A stretch of DNA of 64,000 nucleotides from Areca catechu (GCA_021397845.1 JAHSVC010000031.1:2356001-2420000); one strand, 5' to 3'; shown: positions 10,502-24,269, numbered from the stretch's first letter. The notes: generated by a model not told the origin, from the sequence alone. Program-made: numbers and translations.

Positions 10502-13387
10502 ATGGCCTCTTCACTCTCACTCCGTAGCATTCTTGATGCAAATAAATTGACTAGACCAAACTATGTTGATTGGTTGAGAAACCTGAAGAAAGTACTCAGC
10601 CAAGAAAGAATTTCTTATATTCTTGATACCCCAACCTTGGAACCATTAGGGAAGATGCCTCACAAGAGGATAAGACCACATATAACACGTGGCAAAATGA
10701 CTCACTTACTGTCAAGTGTATAATGCTTGCCTCTATGACCAATGAGTTACAGAGGCAACAGAAAGCATGGACACAAACTCCATATTCTCAATCAAAAAGA
10801 ACTTTATGGAGAACATAGTCGAACTGCAAGATATGAAATATCTAAGCAGTTATTCCATGCAAGGATGACAGAAGGTACATCCGTACAAGACCATGTATTA
10901 AAGGTTATTGTCCTAATCACCCGATTGGGTCAATTGGGTTTTGTTATGGATGGGGAGTTGAATCAGGATTTAATCCTGCAGTCACTCCCATAGTCATTTT
11001 CACAGTTTGTTCTTAATTATCATATGAACAAACTTAACACTTCCTTGCCTGAGCTGTTGAATATGTTAAAAATAGCAGAGGGCCATTTAAAGAAAAATAA
11101 GGCTCCACTTCTTCTTGTGGATGGTGTAAACAAGAAGAAAATAGGCAAAAAGGGTTCCAAGAGGAGGTTGAACCCAAAAGGGGGCATCAAGAAAAAGAAA
11201 GAAAGAAGGCCTCCGACAAATGACCTGCTTTCATGTGGCAAGCCGGGTCACTGGAAAAAAACTGCAAGGTTTACCTTGCAAGTGTGAAGCCTGGTGCTAG
11301 TGATGCACCAAAAGGTATGTATGAGATACATGCAATTTTGTCATTAGACTCTTCTAATTCAACTCTTGGTATTGGATACTGCTTGTGGTCATCATATCTG
11401 CAAATCATTGCAGGGACTACAGAACATTAGAGTTTTGAAGGAAGGTGACTTCGAGCTCTACGGTGCTGGAGGAGATTCCATCCAAGCAGAAGCTATAGGG
11501 ACTTATATGTTGAAGCTGCCTTCTGGGTAGATTTTAGAGTTAAAAAATTGTTATTTTATGCCTAGAATCATTAGAAACATCATATCTGTACCCTTGTTAC
11601 TTAAACAAGGATATATTTGATGAATGTAATGAGCAGTGGCTGCTCAATCAGTTTTTCTAATGAAATAATATTTAATGACATATTTTGCAATGGTCTCTTA
11701 ACTTTACCTTCTGATGACAATATACTACATGTTAGTAATAAACGAAAAAGAGATGAAGTAAACAATACTTTACTTTGGCACTGTCGTCTTGGACATATTA
11801 GTGAGCAGAGGATTAACAAGTTATACAAGGAAAAATTCCTTAATTTTTATGACTATGAATCATTAGGAACTTGTGAATCGTGTCTCATGGGTAAAATGAC
11901 CGAGACTCCATTTAGTGGACATAATGAAAGGACAACAGAGTTATTAGGACTCATACACACTGATGTATGTGGACCTATGACAACTCAGGCCAAGGGTGGA
12001 TACTCATATTTCATCACATTCATTGATGATTTTTCAAGGTACGGATTTATGTATCTAATGAAACATAAGTCCGAAGCTTTTGAAAAATTTTTAGAGTATC
12101 AAAGTATGGTAGAGAAACAAATGGAAAAAGTATTAAGATCCTTCGATCAGATAGAGGAGGTGAATACTTATCCACCGAGTTTCTTGATCACCTTAAACAA
12201 AAGGGAATCATCTCTGAATGGATTCCTCCTTACACACCACAATTAAATGGTGTTGCTGAAAGGAGAATCGTACTTTATTAGATACGGTACGGTCCATAAT
12301 GTGCTTCACAGACTTACCTTTTTCTTTCTGGGGATATGCCTTGGAAACAGTGGATAATATTTTAAATAGAGTACCATCCAAATCTGTATCTAGCATTCCA
12401 TATGAGTTATGGAGGGGAAAGAAACCCAATCTTAAGCATCTTAAGATTTGGGGATGTCCAGCCTATGTCAAAAGAAATTTTGGACATAAGCTTTATTTTA
12501 GAGCAAAAAGTGTCTATTTGTTGGATATCCTAAAGATAGCATAGGATATCAATTCTACCACCCTACTGAACAAAAGGTTTTAGTCAATAGGCATGCCATT
12601 TTTATGGAGAAAGAGTTCATCCTACAAAAGGGCAGTGGGAGAAATATTGAACTTGAAGAAGTTCAACAAGTAGATACATCTCAACAAAATCATAACATAG
12701 TTAGTATAAAATCTGAACACACCACTGCTATCCGTAGGTCTGATAGGGTGCGACATGCACCTGAGAGGTATGGGTTCATTATTGAAAATAATGAAGCCCG
12801 AATCATTGATAATGATGAGCCTCTAACATATACGGATGCTGTCATAAGTAGTGACTTAGACAAATGGCTGGAAGCTATGAGATCCGAAATGGACTCCATT
12901 TATGTCAACCAAGTCTGGACTTTGGTTCATGCACCAGAGGGTGTTAACCCTATTGGATGCAAATGGGTCTATAAGAAAAAGATTGGGGCAGATGGCCAAG
13001 TTGAAACTTATAAAGCCAGATTAGTGGCTAAGGTTTTCAGACAAAAATAGGGAATAGATTATGATGAAACATTTTCCCTGTTGCCATGCTCAAATCTATT
13101 CGGATCATGCTTGCTATAGAAGCATATCATGATTATGAAATCTGGTAGATGGATGTGAAAACTGCATTCCTCAATGGTTTTCTTGAGGAAGATGTTTATA
13201 TGTCACAGCCAGAAGGTTTTGTCTTGTGACTAAACCTAATCAGGTATGTAGGCTAAAGAAATCTATTTATAGATTAAAGCAAGCATCTAGGAGTTGGAAC
13301 ATTCGATTTGATAAGACAATCAAAGAATTTGACTTTATCAAAAATGAGGATGAACCTTGTGTATACAAGAAGACTAGTGGGAGTGCC
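10502..13387 (+). pseudogene. Outer element O gag-pol, 5' part to mid-RT (broken, interrupted by I)
   Basis: Begins MASSLSLRSILDANKL at 10502. Gag is frameshifted near 10650. The zinc knuckle (CGKPGHWKK, about 11230) and the protease (VLDTACG region, about 11370) are split by further indels. Gag-pre-integrase (WHCRLGHIS) and the integrase core (HTDVCGP, IDDFSRYGF) are readable at 11617-12246, but the second catalytic Asp region (near 12140) is frameshifted. The integrase end and RT start are readable at 12299-12544 and 12604-13050 (CKWVYKKK, YKARLVAK). The frame stops at FRQK (13050); further frameshifts follow. The sequence ends in the RT codons for SGSA, where LTR2 begins. The remaining RT and RNase H continue as U6 at 40141. 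Not functional. Confidence 0.85.
13383..13387. repeat. Left TSD (GTGCC) of inner element I
   Basis: GTGCC precedes LTR2. Exactly GTGCC follows LTR8 at 40141-40145 and leads into the matching downstream RT sequence (ATAGTTTTCTTGG). U1-U5 carry variants at this place (GTGAC or ATGCC; U3 has lost a base). Confidence 0.85.
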
Positions 13388-15736
13388 TGAAAGATTGTGC
13401 CCTGAAAGCCAATTGAAATATTGTATTTTGATCACAAAATCATGAATTCACATTTTATAATAAATGCATTATTTTCATCATTTGCTGTGTCTTTTTGATT
13501 TTATGATGAACCCCATAGATTAGGGCTATGGTTCTAGGGTTATGATGAGATCATACCAGTAAGACCTAAAGCCTTAAAACCCTAATCTAAAATATTCCTG
13601 GTCGATGGGACATTGTGTTGGGGATCAATGTTTCTGGCAAGACCAGCACATCCTATATATTTTTGTGATGAGGGTGACTGATCTCACAGTCACTTGTGTT
13701 TGACACTAATACTAGGATGTGAGTGTTCATTAGAGAATGAGTTCACTGAATTGATCCAGATTGAGAATATCTAATGGAACCTTATCTGTTTGTCAATAGA
13801 TAATCCTCATAGTGGGAGTAGCGCATGTGGTCCTTTGACCTGAGACTACCATAGTACCTTATATATATGAATCCATACTTTGGTTCGCAATCAATCATGA
13901 CACTGAGTCATGCACGAGGTGATACTGGTTATGGTGGATTGTATATGGAGTTTGTGAGTAGGTCAACAAGGAATTGATCAGCCCTAGTAAGAGGGAATAG
14001 CATCCAGCTAATTTCAAATGATGGACTCAAGTAACCTTTGATCAAAGTATGAACATTAGAGTTATTTTCTAATGGTTCATTAATGAATCATCATTATGAA
14101 GATTGAGCTAGGGATGAATATGAAATTGGATTTGACAAGTATCCATATTCATAATCATATTCAGGATGCAAGTTGATCAAAAGACTGAATTGCTCGGTAA
14201 CTCACCATTGAAGGGTATTTTGGTAATTCCACCAAAATTCCACATCTTCCGGGTAGACATGATACATTGCTAGACGTCAATCTTATCTTGTAGGTATATG
14301 ATTGAGTCATGGTAATTCAAATCAGTTAGTTTGAATTAGATTCTAATTGAATGAGTCGAGCTAGTTTGAGTTGACCTAAATAGGCTTAGTTGAGATCTAA
14401 CCGAATTAAGTCAAATAGCACTCGACCTACTGCTGGCTAGGTGTGGAACCCAATGGGTCACACACAAAGAAAATTGATGAAGGATTTAATTTGGAATTAA
14501 ATCATGTTTGCAGGATAAACACACTAGCATGTGTTGTAGACCAAATTTCTATTCGAATCAGATTCGAATTTGGTTCCGAATTGGGCTTAATTGGGTTCTA
14601 ATTGAACCAGATTAGGTCCAATTTAATTTTTAGGACATTGGGCTAACCCATGGCTGAACCCAAGTGAATTAAGTTCACTGAGACCCTCTCTCCAAGCCGC
14701 CCTCTCCTTTTTCTCACCCACGCATGCCAAGAAGAAGAGTCCACGTGTGGACTCCTCTTAATATGCATGAGAAAGAAAATAACATCAGAGAAATATTGAA
14801 AATGGGGTGATTCAGATCCTTGTCTGGCATCCTTGGATTTGGATCTAATGGCTAGAAAAAATTAAGGAAAAGATGCATCGCTTTTCGGTCGCAAATCCAT
14901 CTCCAAAGTCGTGATTCTTCCTGAAGTTTTTCCGAGAGTCCTCCTCGTCGGAAAAACGAAAATTAAATCAGAGAATCATGATTTTTGGTTGAGGGGACGC
15001 GTGAGGAATGAGGGATCGTGATTCCTTGGGTTTCAGAGGGTTGCGTTGTTTTGAGAAGACACCCCTCTGAGATCTATAAATAGGGTTTGGTTCTCGGGGT
15101 TTTTCACGCAACATAATTCAGAGATCCATCCCTTCTTCCTCTCCAGAATACTCCTTCCCCTTGTTCTTGTTGGGTATTATTTCCCTTACAGAGGTATCCT
15201 CTGTCGAAACTCTGACCCTAAACAAGAATAAGAAGGTCTTGAACGGTAAAGGAAAGAAAAAGGAAGGATCTGTTCTTCTTCTTTTCTTCTTGAATTAAGA
15301 CTTTACCTGTCTTAATTTTTCTTCCAATTCAATTCAAGTAAGGAATTCAAGAAAGGGAATTCTTGAAGAAAATTCAAGAAGATGAAAGAAGGAAGAAAAT
15401 AAATTTTCAAGAAAGAAAATTTCAGCCTAAAAGTCCAAGAATTGAATTCTTGAAAAAGAATTCAAGAAGAGGAGCCAAGAACTAGAAATCGTTGTCTTCA
15501 TCTTTTCTGTGTGGAGCACCATTGGAGGGTGAACATTTGGGCACCTGGTGGAGATTCAGAGTTTGGATTTTTGCGGTACAGGTTAGTATCTTAATTTAAG
15601 ATTAAATCTTATATATACATCTTATATGTTTTAATTCTTTTAAGGAGATCTTGGTTTAAAGGTTTGGTGAAGATTTCAAAAGAAAAAAATAAAAAATTTT
15701 GAAATCTATGTTTCCGCCTTGCCATCAAACCCTACA
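13388..15736 (+). repeat. B LTR2: 5' LTR of inner element I
   Basis: 2349 bp, TGAAAGATTGTGCCC to CCCTACA. TATA box at 15075-15082. The U3 inverted repeat GAGTCCAC begins at 14738. Ends CATCAAACCCTACA, the inner-type U5. Followed by a primer-binding site with one substitution. Confidence 0.92.
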
Positions 15737-16999
15737 GTGGTATCAGTGCCTCCTTATTAAGATTAAATATATATGCTGATTTTTAGATGCATATTTATAT
15801 AAGTAACATGAGATGTAGTATATGTTTGATGTAATGTCACCAATTAGGATTTTCACTCAAACCCTATTGTTGTAGAGATATGTTTAGAGATCTAGTCATC
15901 ATACTGAAATAAGGTTGCCTGGCATAATGGTGGATCCATTATGTGGTAAATGGTTGTCCTAGTATGATGACACACTAATCACATATTTGTGTTAATTATG
16001 CATATTTGTTTGATGTATGCCACTAATTAAGGTTTTCACTTAAACCTTAATTTGCATAGAGATATGTTTAGCCTTCTAGTCATCATACTATAATAAGGTT
16101 GCCCTGGCATGGTGGATCCGTTATGTGGTAAATGGTTGTCCTAGTATGATGGCACACTATGGCACATATTTGCTAGAATGTGCTTTGTTTTAATAAAGCC
16201 CTCTTTAAAAACATATTAAGTTGTAGTGTCATATACCAGAAGCAAAATAATCAATATGATTAGTTTATCATTCGGTGTCTAGGAAATGTGTTCATGATCG
16301 GTAAAGATGACGTGGTTTTTATTGGTTCCGTTGACTGACCTGGCCAATTCTTATTGGTGTCTAAGGAAAGCAACGGGGGGACTCCCACCACTCTTCCACT
16401 TACCTGGCCGATATGATTAACTTAATTATTGATTGATATGCTCAGTGTAATATTCACTACATATGGCCATCCTTCATGCCAAGTCATTATTATGTTATGA
16501 TCCATATTAGGTTTGTTGTGTACACATAAGGCCTTTTTCTTTATGGTGACTAACATAATTTTGGCTTGGTACATTTGAGGTTTATGGAATGATTTAATAT
16601 AATAGTTTGTTGTGTACACACAAGGATATTATAATTAATATCATGACTATATAGCAATGAAGGGTCTAACTTAACAAAAATAATAGTTTGTTGTGTACAC
16701 ACAAAGATATAATATTTTAGAGGCCAAGATAAGTTGAGAATTGTATGAATTACAATTGGAAAGAGTTTTCCTACGTTTGAACTTATATAAGATTTGTTGT
16801 GTACACACAAGGTCTTGTATAAGGAATTAGGATCTCAACCCCACTAAGAGAACCAATTAGGGTTTTCTCGATCATTACATTGAGGGTTATGATGCTTGAT
16901 AAAATAGTGGGAGACATAATTAAGTTAAAGTCCTAATTTAATTATGTTTTGTCACATTGATTGTTTGCTTATGTAATGTTGTTTGTTAATGTAGATTAA
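15737..16999 (+). other. 5' leader of inner element I
   Basis: 1263 nt. The primer-binding site reads TGGTATCAGTGCC, with one change from the tRNA match, so priming would probably be weakened. It carries both large stem-loops (15895-15971, 16079-16153), four TGTGTACACA motifs (16512-16812) and the acceptor-like TTTGTTAATGTAG just before the start codon at 17000. Confidence 0.75.
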
Positions 17000-19900
17000 A
17001 TGGCCTCTTCACTCTCACTCCGTAGCATTCTTGATGCAAATAAATTGACTGGACCAAACTATGTTGATTTGTTGAGAAACCTGAAGATAGTACTCAGCCA
17101 AGAAAGAATTTCTTATATTCTTGATACCCCAACCTTGGAACCATTAGGGGAAGATGCCTCGCAAGAGGATAAGACCACATATAACACGTGGCAAAATGAC
17201 TCACTTACTGTCAAGTGTATAATGCTTGCCTCTATGACCAATGAGTTACAGAGGCAACATGAAAGCATGGACACAAACTCCATATTGCTCAATTAAAAGA
17301 ACTTTATGGAGAACATAGTCGAACTGCAAGATATGAAATATCTAAGCAGTTATTCCGTGCAAGGTTGATAGAAGGTACATCCGTACAAGACCATGTATTA
17401 AAGGTTATTGACCTAATCACCTGATTGGGTCAATTGGGTTTTGTTATGGATGGGGAGTTGAATCAGGATTTAATCCTGCAATCACACCCAGAGTCATTTT
17501 CACATTTTGTTCTTAATTATCATATGAACAAACTTACACTTCCTTGCTTGAGCTGTTGAATATGTTAAAAATAGCAGAGAGCCATTTAAAGAAAAATAAG
17601 GCTCCACTTCTTCTTGTGGATGGTGTAAACAAGAAGAAAAGGGCAAAAAGGGTTCCAAGAGGAGGTTAAACCCAAAAGGGGGCATCAAGAAAAAGAAAGG
17701 AAAGAAGGCCTCCGGACAAATGACCTGCTTTTATTGTGGCAAGCCGGGTCACTGGAAAAGAAACTGCAAGGTTTACCTTGCAAGTGTGAAGCCTGGTGCT
17801 AGTGATGCACCAAAAGGTATGTATGAGATACATGCAATTTTGTCATTAGACTCTTCTAATTCAAACTCTTGGGTATTGGATACTGCTTGTGGTCATCATA
17901 TCTGCAAATCATTGCAGGGACTACAGAACATTAGAGTTTTGAAGAAAGGCGACTTCGAGCTTTACGGTGCTGGAGGAGATTCCATCCAAGCAGAAGCTGT
18001 AGGGACTTATATGTTGAAGCTGCCTTCTGGGAAGATTTTAGAGTTAAAAAATTATTATTTTATGCCTAGAATCATTAGAAACATCATATCTGTACCCTTG
18101 TTACTTAAACAAGGATATATTATGAATGTAATGAGCAGTGGCTGCTCAATCAATTTTTCTAATGAAATAATATTTAATGGCATATTTTGCAATGGTCTCT
18201 TAACTTTATCTTCTGATGACAATATACTACATGTTAGTAATAAACGAAAAGAGATGAAGTAAACAATACTTTACTTTGGCATTGTCGTCTTGGACATATT
18301 AGTGAGCAGAGGATTAACAAGTTATACAAGAAAAAATTCCTTAATCCTTATGACTATGAATCATTAGGAACTTGTGAATCATGTCTCATGGGTAAAATGA
18401 CCAAGACTCCATTTAGTGGACATAATGAAAGGACAACGAGTTATTAGGACTCATACACACTGATGTATGTGGACCTATGACAACTCAGGCCAAGGGTGGA
18501 TACTCATATTTCATCACATTCACTGATGATTTTTCAAGGTACGGATTTGTGTATCTAATAAAACATAAGTCCGAAGCTTTTGAAATATTTTTAGAGTATC
18601 AAAGTATGGTAGAGAAACAAACGGGGAAAAGTATTAAGATCCTTCGATCAGATAGAGGAGGTGAATACTTATCCTCCGAGTTTCTTGATCACCTTAAACA
18701 AAAGGGAATCATCTCTGAATGGACTCCTCCTTACACACCATAATTAAACGGTGTTGCTGAAAGGAGAATCGTACTTTATTAGATATGGTACGGTCCAAGA
18801 TGTGCTTCACAGACTTACCTGTTTCTTTCTGGGTATACCTTGGAAACAGCGGCTAATATTTTGAATAGAGTACCATCCAAATCTGTATCTAGCATTCCAT
18901 ATGAGTTATGGAGGGGAAAGAAACCCAATCTTAACCCTTAAGATATGGGATGTCCAGCCTATATCAAAAGAATTTTTGGACATAAGCTTGATGTTAGAGC
19001 AGAAAATGTCTATTTGTTGGATATCCCAAAGATAGTATATAGATATCTATTCTACCACCCTACTGAACAAAAGGTTTTAGTCAGTAGGCATGTCATTTTT
19101 ATGGAGAAAGAATTCATCCTACAAAAGGGTAGTGGGAGAAATATTGAACTTGAAGAAGTTCAACAAGTAGATACATCTCAACAAAATCATAACACAGTTA
19201 GTATAGAGACCTGAACACACCACTCCTGTCCGTAAGTCTGATAGGGTGCGACATGCACCTGAAAGGTATGGGTTCATTATGAAAATAATGAAGCTCGAAT
19301 CATTGATAATGATGAGCCTCTAACATATACGGATGCTGTCATAAATAGTGACTCAGACAAATGGCTGGAAGCCATGAGATTTGAAATGGACTCCATGTAT
19401 GTCAACCAAGTCTGGACTTTTTGGTTGATGCACCAGAGAGTGTTAACCCTATTGGATGCAAATGGGTCTATAAGAAAAAGATTGGGGCAGATGGCCAAGT
19501 TGAAACTTATAAAGCCAGATTAGTGGCTAGGGTTTCAGACAAAAATAGGGAATAGATTATGATGAAACATTTTATCCTGTTGCCATGCTCAAATCTATTC
19601 AGATCATGCTTGCTATAGCAGCATATCATGATTATGAAATCTGGCAGATGGATGTGAAAACTGAATTCCTCAATGGTTTCCTTGAGGAAGAGGTTTATAT
19701 GTCACAGCCAGAAGGTTTTGTCTTGGAGACTAAACCTAATCAGGTATGTAGGCGAAATAAATCTATTTATGGATTAAAGCAAGCATCTAGGAGTTGGAAC
19801 ATCCGATTTAAGACAGTCAAAGAATTTGACTTTATCAAAATGAGGATGAAACCTTGTGTGTACAAGAAGACTAGTGGGAGTGCCATAGTTTTCTTGGTTC

Positions 19901-20878
19901 TGTATGTAGATGACATACTCCTCATTGGGAATGATATCCCAATGTTACAATCGATCAAGGTATGGTTATCTTAATAGTTTTCCATGAAAGACTTGGGAGA
20001 AGCATCTTATATACTAGACATCAAGATCTATAGAGATAGATCTAGGAGGATGCTATGTTTATCCCAGTCTAGGTACATTGACCAAGTGCTAAAAAATTTA
20101 GTATGGAGGAAAGTAAAAGAGGTTACTTACCTATTGGTCATGGCATACATCTTTCTAAGAAGATGTCTCCTAAGACACCAGAAGAAAGAAATAGAATGAA
20201 TTCTATACCTTATGCTTCGGCATTAGGGTCTATTATGTATGCTATGCTATGTACTAGGCCTGATGTGGCATATGCCTTAGGTATAGCCAGCAGGTTTCAG
20301 GCTGATCCAAGAGAGGATCATTGGAAGGCTGTGAAAAATATTCTAAAGTACTTAAGAACTAAGGATTTTTTCTAATATACGGAGGATCTGATCTTAACTA
20401 GAAGCTTATTCATATTCTAGTTTTCAATCAGATCCAGATGACAGCAAATCTATATCTGGTATGTTTTTACCCTTAATGGAGGAGCTGTAAGCTGGAAAAG
20501 TTCTAAACAGCAAACTGTAGCTGACTCAACAACTGAGGCAGAGTATTGCTGTTAGTGATCTGCCAAGGAAGCTGTCTTGATGAAGAAGTTCATATCAGAG
20601 TTGGGCATAGTTCCTGAGATTGAGGGTCCAGTATCACTTTACTGTGATAATACGGGGGCTGATGCTCAACCAAAGGAACCAAGAGCTTCATCACAATCAA
20701 AGCTTATTCTGAGATGCTTCCATCTCGTTCGAGAGATTGTCGAAAGACAAGAAGTCTGCATTAAAAGGGTAGAAACGAAGAACAACGTAGCAGACCCGTT
20801 CACTAAGGCTCTATCACAGCGAGAGTTTGATCGCCACCTTGATTGTATGGGGTTATGATTTAAGGCGATTGGCTTTAG
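17000..20878 (+). pseudogene. Inner element I gag-pol (complete domain set, multiple frameshifts)
   Basis: Gag starts MASSLSLRSILDANKL at 17000 and is open to 17296. It resumes with an intact knuckle CFYCGKPGHWKRNC (about 17728-17770) and protease (SWVLDTACGHHIC, about 17865) in a frame open to 18262. The integrase core lies at 18477-18743 with HTDVCGP just upstream, SDRGGEY and TPPYTP; a stop (CAA to TAA) follows TPPYTP. RT is at 19585-19974 (QMDVKTEFLNG, LYVDDILLIGND) and RNase H at 20103-20858. In the start of the catalytic motif, KTAFLNG of relatives is KTEFLNG here. Frames are broken at least in gag, gag-pre-integrase, mid-RT and the RNase H end. The terminal stop corresponds to 20878, just before the polypurine tract GTGGGAGAT. 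Confidence 0.88.
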
Positions 20879-20892
20879 TGCTAGTGGGAGAT

Positions 20893-23251
20893 TGAATGAT
20901 TATGCCCTGAAAGCCAATTGAAATATTGTATTTTGATCCCAAAATCAATGAATTGACATTTTATAATAAAGACATTATTTTCATCATTTGCTGTGTCTTT
21001 TTGATTTTATGATGAATCCCATAGATTAGGGCTATGGTTCTAGGGTTATGATGAGATCATACCAGTGAGACCTAAAGCCTTAAAACCCTAATCTAAAATA
21101 TTCCTGGTCGATGGGACATTGAGTTGGGGATCAATGTTTCTGGCAAGACCAGCACATCCTATATATGTTTTGTGATGAGGGTGACTGATCTCACAGTCAC
21201 TTGTGTTTGACACTAATACTAGGATGTGAGTGTTCATTAGAGAATGTTCACTGAATTGATCCAGATTGAGAATATCTAATGGAACCTTATCTGTTTGTCA
21301 ATAGATAATTCTCATAGTGGGAGTAGTGCATGTGGTCCTTTGACCTGAGACTACCATAGTACCTTATATATATGAATCCATACTTTGGTTCGCAATCAAT
21401 CATGACACTGAGTCATGCACGAGGTGATACTGGTTATGGTGGATTGTATATGGAGGTTGTGAGTAGGTCAACAAGGAATTGATCAGCCCTAGTAAGAGGG
21501 AATTGCATCCAGCTAATTTCAAATGATGGATTCAGGAAACCTTTGATCAAAGTATGAACATTAGAGTTTTTTTTCTAATGGTTCATTAATGAATCATCAT
21601 TATGAAGATTGAGCTAGGGATGAATATGAAATTGGATTTGACAAGTATCCATATTCATAATCATATTCGTGATGCAAGTTGATCAAAGGACTGAATTGCC
21701 CGGTAACTCACCATTGAAGGGTATTTTGGTAATTCCACCAAAATTTCACATCTTCCGGTAGACATGATACGTTGCTAGACGTCAATCTTGTCTTGTAGGT
21801 ATATGATTGAGTCATGGTAATTCAAATCAGTTAGTTTGAATTAATTCTAATGACCGAGTCGAGCTAGTTTGAGTTGACCTAAATCGGCTTAGTTGATATC
21901 TAACCGAATTAAGTCAAATAGCACTCGGACCTACTGCTGGCTAGGTGTGGAACCCAATGGGTCACACACAAAAGAAAATTGATAGAGGATTTAATTTGGA
22001 ATTAAGTCATGTTTGCAGGATAAACACTTAGCATGTGTTGTAGACCAAATTTCTATTCGAATCAGATTCAAATTTGGTTCCGAATTGGGCTTAATTGGGT
22101 TCTAATTGAACCAGATTAAGGTCCAATTTAGTTTTTAGGACATTGGGCTAACCCATGGATGAACCCAAGTGAATTAAGTTCACTGAGACCCTCTCTCCAA
22201 GCCGCCCTCTCCCTTTTCTCACCCGCGCGTGCCAAGAAGAAGAGTCCACACGCGTGGACTCCTCTTAATACGCGTGAGAAAAGAAATAATGTCGGAGAAA
22301 TATCTGAAAAAGGGGCAATTCAGATCCTTGTCTGGCACCCTTGGATCTGGATCTGATGGCCAGAAGAAATTAAGGAAAAGATCCGTCGCTTTTCGGTCGC
22401 AAATTCGTCTCCAAAAGTCATGATTCTTCCTGAAGTTTTTCCGAGAGTCCTCCTCGTCGGAAAAACGAAAATTAAATTGGAGAATCGTGATTTTTGGTTG
22501 AGGGGATGCGTGAGGAATGAGGGATCGTGACTCCTGGGTTTCAGAGGGTTACATTGTTTTGAGAAGACACCCCTTTGAGATCTATAAATAGGGTTGGGTT
22601 CTCGGGGGTTTTCACGCAACATAATTCAGAGATCCAATTCCCTTTCTTCCTCTCCAGAATACTCCTTCCCCTTGTTCTTGTTGGGTATTGTTTCCCTTAC
22701 AGAGGTATCCTCTGTCGAAACTCCGACCCTAAACAAGAATAAGAAGAAGGTCTTGAATGTAAAGGAAAGAAAAAGGAAAGGATATGTTCTCTTCTTTTCC
22801 TTCTTGAATTAAGACTTTGCCTGTCTTAATTTTTCTTCCAATTCAATTCAAGAAAAGGAATTCAAGAAAGGGAATTCTTGAAGAAAATTCAAGAAGAGGA
22901 AAAAAGGAAGAAAAGAAATTTTCAAGAAAGAAAATTTTAGCCTGAAAGTCCAAGAATTGAATTCCTGAAAAAGAATTCAAGAAGAGGAGCCAAGAACTAG
23001 AAATCATTGTCTTCATCTTTTTCTGTGTAGATCACCATTGGAGGGTGAACATTTGGGCACCTGGTGGAGATTCAGAGTTTGGATTTTTGCGATACAGGTT
23101 GGTATCTTAATTTAATATTAAATCTTATATTACATCTTATATGTTTTAATTCTTTTAAGGAGATCTTGGGTAAAGGTTTGGTGAAGATTTCTAAAGAAAA
23201 AAAATAAAAAATTTTGAAATCTATGTTTCCGCCTTGCCATCAAACCCTACA
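20893..23251 (+). repeat. B LTR3: 3' LTR of inner element I, first LTR of the array
   Basis: 2359 bp. TATA box at 22583-22590; U3 palindrome arms at 22242-22249 and 22254-22261. The start TGAATGATTATGCCC is shared only with LTR4. Directly followed by GTGACATAG, the RT half of U1, instead of a primer-binding site. Confidence 0.92.
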
Positions 23252-24255
23252 GTGACATAGTTTTCTGGGTCTGTATGTAGATGACATACTCCTCATGGGA
23301 ATGATATTCCAATGTTACAATCGGTCAAGGTATGGTTATCTAAACAGTTTTCCATGAAAGACTTGGGAGAAGCATCTTATATACTAGGCATCAAGATCTA
23401 TAGAGATAGATCTAGGAGGATGCTAGGTTTATCCCAGTCTAGGTACATTGACCAAGTGCTAAAAAAATTTAGCATGGAGGAAAGTAAAAGAGGTTACTTA
23501 CCTATTGGTCATGGCATACATCTTTCTAAGAAGATGTCTCCTAAGACACCAGAAGAAAGAAATAGAATGAATTCTATACCTTATGCTTCGGCATTAGGGT
23601 CTATTTTGTATGCTATGCTATGTACTAGGCCTGATGTGGCATATGCCTTAGGTATAGCCAGCAGGTTTCAGGCTGATCCAGGAGAGTATCATTGAAGGCT
23701 GTGAAAAATATCTAAAGTACTTAAGAAGAACTAAGGATATTTTTCTAATATACGGAGGATCTGATCTTAAACTAGAAGCTTATTCATATTCTAGTTTTCA
23801 ATCAGATCCAGATGACAGCAAATCTATATCTGGGTATGTTTTTTACCCTTAATGGAGGAGCTGTAAGCTGGAAAGTTCTAAACAGCAAACTGTAGCTGAC
23901 TCAACAACTGAGGCAGAGTATATTGCTGTTAGTGAATCTGCCAAGGAAGCTGTCTTGATGAAGAAGTTCATATCAGAGTTGGGCGTAGTTCCTGAGATTG
24001 AGGGTCCAGTATCACTTTACTGTGATAATACGGGGCTGTTGCTCAACCAAAGGAACCAAGAGCTCATCACAAATCAAAGCTTATTCTGAGATGCTTCCAT
24101 CTCGTTCGAGAGATTGTCGAAAGACAAGAAGTCTGCATTAAAGGGTAGAAACGAAGAACAACGTAGCAGACCCGTTCACTAAGGCTCTATCACAGCGAGA
24201 GTTTGATCGCCACCTTGATTGTATGGGGTTAAGATTTAAAGGCGATTGGCTTTAG
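23252..24255 (+). pseudogene. Unit U1: RT C-terminal half and RNase H
   Basis: Starts GTGACATAG. RT half open from 23312 to 23695 (QFSMKDLGEASYILG, RPDVAYALGIASRF); a lost base creates a stop at GEYH. The YVDD codons are just upstream but shifted. RNase H is scattered over several frames (DNTG at about 24023, ADPFTKAL at about 24165). It shares variants with the 3' half of element I only (GCATTAGGG, TTCATATTCTAG, GAATCTGCC, GTCTTGATG), so it is its closest sister. Confidence 0.82.
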
Positions 24256-24269
24256 TGCTAGTGGGAGAT

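Larger units (their letters stand above)
13388..23251 (+). mobile_element. Inner element I, a full-length but decayed family B copy
   Basis: 9864 bp: LTR2, internal region 15737-20892, LTR3. Inserted in the same orientation into the RT gene of its own relative O. The insertion point is the Ala codon seven residues before YVDD. LTR3 starts with TGAATGATTATGCCC whereas LTR2 starts with TGAAAGATTGTGCCC, so the two LTRs have diverged or LTR3 was replaced by exchange with the array. Confidence 0.85.

Noticed and set aside
13388..13420. Truncation of O by simple deletion
   Set aside because: The matching GTGCC after LTR8 and the exact continuation of RT in U6 show an insertion, not a deletion.
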